Source: an uncultured Bacteroidia bacterium (GTDB taxonomy: Bacteria > Bacteroidota > Bacteroidia > Bacteroidales > UBA932). Taken from it: a stretch of DNA of 36,137 bases. This document shows positions 1 through 4,653 of this stretch, piece by piece. Below the pieces are notes generated by a model, which saw only the letters and a program-made list of their open reading frames with translations, was not told where the DNA came from and made no database searches. The translations under genes were made by a program, and so were the position numbers. The stretch lies in the NCBI GenBank assembly GCA_902779785.1, contig CACZDC010000016.1, positions 1-36,137 of the forward strand, in the 5' to 3' direction. Numbering within the stretch: the stretch's first letter is position 1; every line of letters starts with the position of its first letter.

Positions 1-32
1 CAAAAAGAGCTGCGACATCGCAGCTCTTTTTG
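1..32. terminator. Bidirectional hairpin terminator
   Basis: A perfect 14-bp stem (1-14 with 19-32) closes a 4-nt ACAT loop, and both arms carry runs of five A or T. It can therefore terminate transcription from either side: the leftward lipoprotein gene at 258-884, or whatever gene lies left of the window. The left edge of the element may be cut by the window. Confidence 0.75.
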
Positions 33-52
33 CGCCTAATATCTTCGATAGA

Positions 53-85
53 CTGGGGGCCTAATCCCCCAGACCCCCTGGGTCG
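53..85. repeat. 33-bp dispersed repeat, copy 1
   Basis: This 33-bp GC-rich stretch is identical to 30511-30543. It contains a small hairpin with CTGGGGG/CCCCCAG arms and a CCTAAT loop. Both copies sit about 12-21 bp after a strong hairpin terminator, so the repeat seems to belong to a recurrent intergenic module. Its function is unknown. Confidence 0.8.
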
Positions 86-110
86 GCCTTCGGCCTCCGG
101 ATTTCATTCT

Positions 111-170
111 CAGGCACTTACAAAGTCTTTAATTTTTTCTATTCACCAAATTTGGTCACTTTTGGTCACC
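111..170. repeat. 60-bp dispersed repeat, truncated copy
   Basis: It matches 1199-1258 with one mismatch. In the second copy the first part is the 3' arm of a terminator hairpin. Here the matching 5' arm is absent, so this copy is a fragment. It ends in a GGTCAC...GGTCACC pattern that recurs in variant form near 30298-30350 and 30575-30595. Confidence 0.8.
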
Positions 171-190
171 AGCCTTTATTTTCGGCGACC

Positions 191-232
191 TCCCCCCCTG
201 AGGGGGCAGTTGACGGAGTCAGCGGGGGGGTA
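191..232. repeat. GC-rich palindromic intergenic element
   Basis: A short palindrome (CCCCC-CTGA-GGGGG) is followed by a G-run near 223-230. It looks like a REP-type intergenic palindrome and may also help end transcription of the lipoprotein gene that stops at 258. Only one copy is visible, so the repeat status is an inference. Confidence 0.35.
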
Positions 233-257
233 ACGTAGACAGCGTCTCTGCGCGATT

Positions 258-884
258 CTACTTCTCTTTTACCAGTCGCACGGTGCAGCGATCAATTGAG
301 ACGTGCATTTCCACGTGCGCTCCGGCGCTTGGCGATGTTGCTGACTGAAACTCTGTCGCGGTAGCTCGCTTGCCATCCCATTCTTCCTTGGAGTCCAGAG
401 TCCAGTTATACACCCTCTTCCCTACGAAATAAGGTAAGCCCTGGGAATACTGTCCCGCCGCAGGCATAAAGATGGCGTTCCCCGTCTTTTTGTTGGTATA
501 AGTAATGCCGTACACTCCGTTCACATTGCCCCAGGAGGCCGTGCAGGGACCGCCGGTGTATTTCCCGTCGCTCGTCTTTACGGAAACGAGCTCTTCGTAG
601 TCGGCCCAGGTGGGAAGATGGCAATCGGAATACTCGTCTCCATAGGAAGCGGTGAGAGGACTCCACTCCAGATACGAGCCAAATTCGGTGGAATGCAATG
701 CGCCGACATTCATCGTGGCCCACAGGACCTTCGTGCCCATATCCACGAAAACCAGCTGGTCGGTGTTGGTATAATCCTGACCCTGTTCCTGACCTTTCTG
801 ATCTCCGCCGCCGGGAGTATCATCTTTGGAAGTGCACGCAAACAGCAGTGCAAATGCAGCAATAGCAAGAATGACTTTTTTCAT
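258..884 (-). CDS. FISUMP-type secreted lipoprotein
   Basis: This is a predicted surface or periplasmic lipoprotein of about 208 residues. I chose the ATG at 884 because it gives a standard signal peptide (MKKVILAIAAFALLFAC) with lipidated Cys17; the longer upstream reading frame would run through the promoter. After a Gly/Gln-rich linker, the sequence has the pattern of the Fibrobacter succinogenes major paralogous (FISUMP) domain: KVLWATMNVGA, an aromatic motif (YLEWSP, where YFAWGE is usual), LPTWADYEEL, and IFMPAAG followed by a C-terminal VRLV. FISUMP domains are common in Bacteroidota lipoproteins and have no settled biochemical role. The gene stands alone, with its own promoter and a downstream hairpin at 1-32, in a patch of repeat-bounded accessory genes. 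The domain assignment is fairly secure; the function is not known. Confidence 0.75.
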   Translation of the reverse strand: MKKVILAIAAFALLFACTSKDDTPGGGDQKGQEQGQDYTNTDQLVFVDMGTKVLWATMNVGALHSTEFGSYLEWSPLTASYGDEYSDCHLPTWADYEELVSVKTSDGKYTGGPCTASWGNVNGVYGITYTNKKTGNAIFMPAAGQYSQGLPYFVGKRVYNWTLDSKEEWDGKRATATEFQSATSPSAGAHVEMHVSIDRCTVRLVKEK

Positions 885-901
885 AAGAGAATGTGTTTTC
901 A

Positions 902-909
902 CAAAGGTA
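902..909 (-). promoter_or_regulatory. Bacteroidota -7 element for lipoprotein gene
   Basis: On the minus strand this reads TACCTTTG, a match to the Bacteroidota -7 consensus TAnnTTTG, 17 bp before the ATG at 884. No TTG at the usual -33 spacing was found. The implied 5' leader is only about 10 nt. Confidence 0.5.
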
Positions 910-1053
910 GTGCGTATAACAATCATCCTTGCGGCGTATTCCACCACAAAAGCCAAAATAATGCTGACATCGAGAATAGATTTAGGGCCATTGACTCGGG
1001 CGACCCAAAGTTATTGAAATAATTCTTTCACTTCCCAACAAGTACTGCCAAAC

Positions 1054-1171
1054 AAAGACACTCACTGACAGAAATGTTTCAGTATAGTTTCAGTAATACA
1101 AATTTCCAAACGCACAACAGCCTTATTATCAAGTATTTACGACGTTGAGTTGGTGCTCCCGCCCGAGGCAC
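1054..1171. repeat. 118-bp flanking direct repeat, left copy
   Basis: The first 43 bp (1054-1096) match 3622-3664 with two mismatches. The last 23 bp (1149-1171) match 3717-3739 with two mismatches. Both matched ends are exactly 2568 bp from their partners, so the two 118-bp segments are homologous over their whole length with a diverged middle. The copies flank the AbiE/metallophosphoesterase operon. The 5' part contains two TTTCAG direct repeats, and the 3' part ends in CCCGCCCGAGGCAC directly before a hairpin. No known att site was recognised. Confidence 0.75.
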
Positions 1172-1174
1172 AAC

Positions 1175-1226
1175 AAGACTTTGTAAGCTGCTAATATTCA
1201 GGCACTTACAAAGTCTTTAATTTTTT
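1175..1226 (+). terminator. Hairpin terminator with 13-bp stem
   Basis: Arms 1175-1187 and 1205-1217 pair over 13 bp without mismatch, with a 17-nt loop, and a T-rich tail follows. No rightward gene ends just before it, so it may insulate the AbiE operon from upstream transcription. Its 3' arm and tail are what is duplicated at 111-170. Confidence 0.6.
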
Positions 1227-1258
1227 CTATTCACCAAATTTGGTCACTTTTGGCCACC
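1199..1258. repeat. 60-bp dispersed repeat, full copy
   Basis: Partner of 111-170 with one mismatch. This copy includes the intact terminator arm at its left, so it is the more complete of the two. Confidence 0.8.
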
Positions 1259-1325
1259 TTTTCCGAGTATCTTCGTATCCGAAGGTCATTTCCATCCTTG
1301 ATTCATTAAAAAATAATCAAAAAAC

Positions 1326-1357
1326 TACGGCTATTTCAAAAATTAGCCGTATATTTG
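1326..1357 (+). promoter_or_regulatory. AbiE promoter with inverted-repeat operator
   Basis: The -7 element TATATTTG lies at 1350-1357, 17 bp before the ATG at 1375. An 8-bp inverted repeat (TACGGCTA at 1326-1333, TAGCCGTA at 1344-1351) overlaps its left edge. AbiEi antitoxins of characterised AbiE systems bind inverted repeats in their own promoter and repress it, so this is the expected operator. Binding here is an inference. Confidence 0.6.
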
Positions 1358-1374
1358 TCGCGAATTATACGCTT

Positions 1375-1894
1375 ATGGCCAAGTTTTATCAAGACATCTC
1401 TGCAACTGGAGGAACGATACGGACGCATGAACTACGTGAGCCCAGGGCTTACTATGGGATCAACAAGGGTATCAAGTCCGGCAATGTCATCAGGATCAAG
1501 AATGGCCGGTGGTGTCGTTTGCCTGTATTCTGCGTGGGATCATTATGGACTTACCACTCAAATCCCTGACGGATTCTACGTCGCCATTGAAAAACACAGG
1601 AAAGTGGTGGTCCCTGAGATTTCAGGCATCGTTCTCTGCTATTGGGAAGAAAAATACTGCACGATGGGTGTTGAAGAAGCTGACATTGCCAATCATAAGG
1701 TTAAGATTTTCTGCATCGAGAAAAGCGTCTGCGACTCCGTAAAGTTTCGCAACAAGATCGGGACGGAAGTGGCTGTTGAAGTTCTTAGGAACTATCTCAA
1801 GCGCAAAGATCGTAACATATCCCGCCTTATGGATTACGCAAAGCAAATGAGAGTGCTGTCAACAATGAGGCAATACCTTGAAATGGGGCTGTAA
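1375..1894 (+). pseudogene. abiEi: AbiEi antitoxin, frameshifted
   Basis: AbiEi is the DNA-binding antitoxin of type IV AbiE systems; it counters the AbiEii nucleotidyltransferase and represses the operon. The N-terminal winged-helix part starts at ATG 1375 and runs in one frame to about 1506 (ISATGGTIRTHELR through VIRIKNG). The conserved second part (GGVVCLYSAWDHYGLTTQIP onward to the stop at 1894) is read in another frame from about 1508. Normal family members have roughly 15-25 residues between these blocks, which are missing here. An internal deletion that also changed the frame is the simplest explanation. A single full-length product cannot be made without frameshifting, although fragments could be expressed. 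The second part ends 1 bp before the toxin ATG, which keeps normal operon spacing. A sequencing error would fix the frame but would not restore the missing linker. Confidence 0.75.
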
Positions 1895-1895
1895 T

Positions 1896-2780
1896 ATGGA
1901 AAAGAAAAATGTAGCGATGTCTGTTCGGGCCAAACTCCTGAACATCCGGAATTCAGAGCCCGGGACCGAATATATGCAGATTCTGCTCAGATACATTCAA
2001 GAGCGGATGTTGTATAGGCTGTCGATGAGCCTGTATCGGGATAACTTCTGCCTGAAAGGAAGTGCACTTCTCTTCGCCTACGAAAAGTTCAAGGCTCGTC
2101 CGACGAAAGACATTGATTTCCTGGGCGACAAGATCAGCAGAGACAAAGAAACCATTCGGAAAGCTTTTCGCGAGATCTGCTCAATTCAGTGCCCTGAAGA
2201 TGGTCTTACTTTCGACAACGGGGAGAATGACATTAAGGTTGAAGATATCTCTTTGGATAAAGAGTATAATGGTGTCACAGTTACTGTCACTGCTCACCTT
2301 GATACCATTGTACAACCTTTTTCTATGGACATTGGATTTGGTGACATCGTTGTACCTAAACCCCAGGAACTGGATTATCCCTTGCTTCTTGATGATATGC
2401 CGGAGGTAAGCATCAACGCGTATTCTTTGGAGACTGTTGTAGCAGAAAAGTTCCAGACAATGATTGATCGAGCGCTGGCAAACAGCCGGATGAAAGACTT
2501 CTATGATGTATACTCCATTCTTTCGTCAGAATCTGAAAACCTGAAGGTGAACGAGGATATTCTCACTGAAGCAATTGCCTCAGTTTTCAGCAATAGGGGG
2601 ACAACCTATACTGAAAATCATCCGCTTTTCAATGGCGAATTCAAGAATGATCCTATCAAGCAGACTCAATGGAACGCATTTTTGAAAAAGATGAAATACA
2701 AGGGAATTTTACCTCTGAATGAGGTCGTTGATTATATCACGGAGAAACTGTCCCCATATTGGCTATCGTTGAATAAATGA
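1896..2780 (+). CDS. abiEii: AbiEii/AbiGii nucleotidyltransferase toxin
   Basis: This is the toxin of a type IV toxin-antitoxin or abortive-infection module, a DNA polymerase beta-fold nucleotidyltransferase. With the ATG at 1896 it has 294 residues. The fold motifs are visible: KGSALLFAY (Gly-Ser pair at 55-56), RPTKDIDFLG (metal-binding Asp72 and Asp74), YSLETVVAEKFQTM and RMKDFYDVY. An in-frame TTG at 1878 would add six residues but lies inside abiEi; the ATG one base after the abiEi stop is the better start and suggests translational coupling. Related toxins transfer nucleotides to tRNA acceptor ends; the substrate here is unknown. The gene looks intact although its antitoxin is broken. 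It overlaps the next gene by ATGA. Confidence 0.88.
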   Translation: MEKKNVAMSVRAKLLNIRNSEPGTEYMQILLRYIQERMLYRLSMSLYRDNFCLKGSALLFAYEKFKARPTKDIDFLGDKISRDKETIRKAFREICSIQCPEDGLTFDNGENDIKVEDISLDKEYNGVTVTVTAHLDTIVQPFSMDIGFGDIVVPKPQELDYPLLLDDMPEVSINAYSLETVVAEKFQTMIDRALANSRMKDFYDVYSILSSESENLKVNEDILTEAIASVFSNRGTTYTENHPLFNGEFKNDPIKQTQWNAFLKKMKYKGILPLNEVVDYITEKLSPYWLSLNK

Positions 2781-3601
2781 ATTCATTTCACACATACTCA
2801 TTTCCTAACGCAAAGAACGTAGTTGTCTGTGGAGATATTCACGGCGAATTCAACGCCGTGATATACAAGCTATGTGTCCAGTACCAGATGACTGATACCG
2901 TGCTTATTATCGCTGGGGACTGCGGTTTTGGGTTCGATAAGCCGGGCTACTATGACAATGTGTACAATCGCAATTCCTGCGGTTTTGGGTTCGATAAGCC
3001 GGGCTACTATGACAATGTGTACAATCGCAATTCTTCAAGGTTGAGCAAGGCAAACAATTGGGTTGTGATGATCCGGGGCAACCACGATGACCCCGCGTAT
3101 TTCCAGGAGAAACGTATTCACCACGATCGATTCCGCTGCGTTCCAGATTACAGTGTCATCCAAGCTTGCGGACACAACATCCTTTGCGTCGGTGGTGCCA
3201 TCAGCATAGACCGAGATTACCGGAAGAAGCATGATTCCCGGCATTCGCGCTCCGGTGTCGCATCATACTGGACCGATGAGATGCCCGTCTATAACGAAGA
3301 GGCACTAAACGACATAAGTAAAGAGCTTAAGATTGACTCTGTCATTACACACACAGCTCCGTCCTTTTGCGAGTTGATCTCCAAAGATGGCTTAACTGAA
3401 TGGGCAACGTTGGATCCTGATATACCTTCCGACTGCGCAAAAGAGCGTGAGACGATGGACAGCATTCACAATTATCTCAAATCAGCCGGGCATCCAGTAT
3501 CCTACTGGTATTACGGTCACTTCCACCAGAGCTGGAATTCCGAGATAGACGGCATTCTATTTTCGATGTTGGACATCATGGAATTCAAGGAAATACGATA
3601 A
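2777..3601 (+). CDS. Calcineurin-like metallophosphoesterase with tandem duplication
   Basis: This is a soluble metal-dependent phosphoesterase of 274 residues with the family's ligands in order: GDIHGE (Asp20, His22), GDCGFGF (Asp48), RGNHDD (Asn102, His103), THTAPS and YGHFHQS. Residues 49-67 are repeated as 68-86, produced by a 57-bp in-frame tandem duplication (2921-2977 and 2978-3034, one mismatch). Without it the protein would be about 255 residues. The duplicated piece carries the GFGFDKPGYYDNVYNRN loop but not the metal-binding Asp48, so it pushes the GD and GNHD motifs 19 residues apart. Whether activity survives is unclear. The start overlaps the AbiEii stop as ATGA, so this is the third gene of the AbiE operon. 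A nucleotide- or RNA-directed role tied to the toxin is possible but unproven. Confidence 0.85.
   Translation: MNSFHTYSFPNAKNVVVCGDIHGEFNAVIYKLCVQYQMTDTVLIIAGDCGFGFDKPGYYDNVYNRNSCGFGFDKPGYYDNVYNRNSSRLSKANNWVVMIRGNHDDPAYFQEKRIHHDRFRCVPDYSVIQACGHNILCVGGAISIDRDYRKKHDSRHSRSGVASYWTDEMPVYNEEALNDISKELKIDSVITHTAPSFCELISKDGLTEWATLDPDIPSDCAKERETMDSIHNYLKSAGHPVSYWYYGHFHQSWNSEIDGILFSMLDIMEFKEIR
2921..3034 (+). repeat. 57-bp tandem duplication inside phosphoesterase gene
   Basis: Two adjacent 57-bp copies (2921-2977, 2978-3034) differ only at the last base. The period equals 19 codons, so the frame is kept. The near identity indicates a recent event or an assembly artefact. Confidence 0.95.
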
Positions 3602-3621
3602 CCGGAAAAATAGCGCAATAG

Positions 3622-3739
3622 AAAGACACTGACAGACAGAAATGTTTCAGTATAGTTTCAGTAAAAACACAGGGGATAATTATATCTGACTGACAGTCAA
3701 TTATTTCCACTAAGATGTTAGTGTTCCCGCCCGAGGCAC
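3622..3739. repeat. 118-bp flanking direct repeat, right copy
   Basis: Right-hand partner of 1054-1171, with conserved 43-bp left and 23-bp right ends and a diverged middle that still shows scattered matches. It starts 20 bp after the phosphoesterase stop and runs directly into a terminator hairpin, as the left copy does. Confidence 0.75.
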
Positions 3740-3740
3740 G

Positions 3741-3768
3741 AAGGATGTCATTCTATGGCATCCTTTTT
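3741..3768 (+). terminator. Terminator of the AbiE operon
   Basis: Arms 3741-3751 and 3755-3765 form an 11-bp stem with one G-T pair and a 3-nt loop, followed by a T5 run. It is the first strong rightward terminator after the phosphoesterase gene. Confidence 0.75.
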
Positions 3769-3830
3769 CTGTTAAATGCGCAATAGGATGTGGTAGAATG
3801 GCGTTTCTGTCGGATTCGAAAAAGGCACAG

Positions 3831-3873
3831 AAAGACATAGAAAGACAGAAATGTTTCAGGATTGTTTCAGGAA
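3831..3873. repeat. Third copy of the 43-bp TTTCAG repeat, upstream of rpsU
   Basis: It aligns without gaps to 3622-3664 with about seven mismatches and keeps both TTTCAG units. A CTGAAACA motif at 3878-3885 can pair with them. This copy lies just upstream of the rpsU promoter and may be the ancestral site from which the cassette-flanking copies derive. Confidence 0.65.
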
Positions 3874-3890
3874 ATTACTGAAACATTTTG

Positions 3891-3898
3891 TATCTTTG
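3891..3898 (+). promoter_or_regulatory. rpsU promoter -7 element
   Basis: TATCTTTG matches the Bacteroidota -7 consensus TAnnTTTG, 33 bp upstream of the rpsU ATG. The implied leader of about 27 nt holds the Shine-Dalgarno sequence. No well-spaced -33 TTG is visible. Confidence 0.65.
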
Positions 3899-3911
3899 CC
3901 GTCCCAAAGAA

Positions 3912-3923
3912 AAAGGAGGTGAT
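3912..3923 (+). promoter_or_regulatory. Strong Shine-Dalgarno of rpsU
   Basis: AAAGGAGGTGAT is fully complementary to the bacterial 16S rRNA 3' tail and lies about 9-12 nt before the ATG. Most Bacteroidota genes lack an SD because bS21 on the ribosome helps occlude the anti-SD. rpsU itself is a known exception, consistent with autoregulation through ribosomes lacking bS21. Confidence 0.9.
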
Positions 3924-3931
3924 TTAAAAGC

Positions 3932-4126
3932 ATGATTATCGTACCTATCAAAGACGGCGACAACATTGAACGCGCACTAAAGCGCTTCAAGCGCAAATTC
4001 GAGAAGACCGGCGCAGTGCGTGAGCTCCGTGCCCGCAAGAACTTCGAGAAGCCTTCCGTCAAGAAGAGAATGGCGAAAGAAAAAGCCATCTACGTACAGC
4101 ACCTCCGCGTTCTCGAGGGTGAATAA
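3932..4126 (+). CDS. rpsU: 30S ribosomal protein bS21
   Basis: A 64-residue basic protein of normal length for Bacteroidota bS21, with recognisable family features: an N-terminal MIIVPIKDGDNIERALKRFKRKFEK, then VRELRARKNFEKPSVKKR and a lysine-rich helix. bS21 sits on the 30S platform near the 16S 3' end and in this phylum takes part in hiding the anti-Shine-Dalgarno sequence. The gene is monocistronic here, with its own promoter (3891-3898), an unusually strong SD and its own terminator (4150-4177). In many Bacteroidales rpsU is followed by an integrase gene, hpf and the tRNA-tuf cluster. Here an istB fragment and a PUL follow, so the usual neighbourhood is interrupted. Confidence 0.95.
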   Translation: MIIVPIKDGDNIERALKRFKRKFEKTGAVRELRARKNFEKPSVKKRMAKEKAIYVQHLRVLEGE

Positions 4127-4149
4127 TCCAAAAGGCCGTTTTTTTGAAC

Positions 4150-4177
4150 CGCAGCCCGCACAGGGTTGCGTTTTTTT
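4150..4177 (+). terminator. rpsU terminator
   Basis: An 8-bp stem (4150-4157 with 4163-4170, one G-T pair), a 5-nt loop and a T7 tract follow the rpsU stop by 23 bp. It is a classic intrinsic terminator. Confidence 0.9.
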
Positions 4178-4194
4178 GTACTTTCGTTTCTATA

Positions 4195-4584
4195 GAGGCC
4201 TGTCTGAAGGGATATACAGTCTACTTTACCTCTGTACCGCAGTTACTTACTCAGATACGCGAAGCACAGACGGCCAAAACGTTGTCGAACCTACGCAAGC
4301 GCTTCCTAAACTACGATCTCGTAATCTGCGATGAGTTCGGTTACGTGACCTTCGACAAGGACGACGGAGAGCAGATATTCAATCATCTCTCGCTGCGAGC
4401 CGGTAAAAAGTCCACCATCACCACGACCAACCTGCCCTTCACCCGTTGGGAGGAAATAATAAAGGACAAAACGCTTTGCTCTGCCCTCGTCGACCGGCTT
4501 TGTCACAAGGCCTACCTTGTCAACATGACCGGACCGTCATACCGCGTAAAAGAAACAAAATTGATGCTTGAAAACTTGCGTTAA
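4195..4584 (+). pseudogene. istB: IS21-family IstB ATPase, 5'-truncated
   Basis: IstB is the AAA+ helper ATPase of IS21-family transposition. The remnant encodes about 129 residues that match the family from just after the Walker A region: GYTVYFTSVPQLL, the Walker B segment LVICDEFGYVTFD, STITTTNLPFTRW, and ALVDRLCHKAYLVNMTG. Intact IstB has about 245-260 residues, so the N-terminal half with the P-loop is gone. There is no istA transposase upstream. The frame stays open leftward into the rpsU terminator, but that sequence is not IstB-like, so the breakpoint is at about 4190. The remnant cannot hydrolyse ATP. It marks a past insertion and deletion between rpsU and the PUL. A small palindrome (CACTTCGAAGTG, 4613-4624) followed by a T run may be its terminator. 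Confidence 0.85.
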
Positions 4585-4612
4585 CCGGATGTTTGTTTAC
4601 CTTTGCAAAAGA

Positions 4613-4635
4613 CACTTCGAAGTGGCCCCTTTTTC
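4613..4635 (+). terminator. Weak hairpin with T run after istB remnant
   Basis: The 12-bp palindrome CACTTCGAAGTG is followed on the plus strand by GCCCC and T5. It lies between the istB stop and the end of the PUL operon. It may terminate istB or be part of the IS21 end. The PUL side shows no clear terminator of its own. Confidence 0.35.
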
Positions 4636-4653
4636 AGTTACAATGAGGAAATG

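Noticed and set aside
618-1022. 134-codon plus-strand ORF opposite the FISUMP gene
   Set aside because: It lies antisense to a clear lipoprotein gene and across its promoter, and its product has no recognisable pattern.
1149-1171. tRNA 3'-end-like sequence (CCCGCCCGAGGCAC)
   Set aside because: It resembles a tRNA acceptor end, but no T-loop TTCGA or anticodon arm can be built upstream in either copy, so no tRNA was called.
4195-4653. Complete IS21 element
   Set aside because: No istA, no P-loop half of istB and no paired terminal repeats were found; only a remnant is supported.
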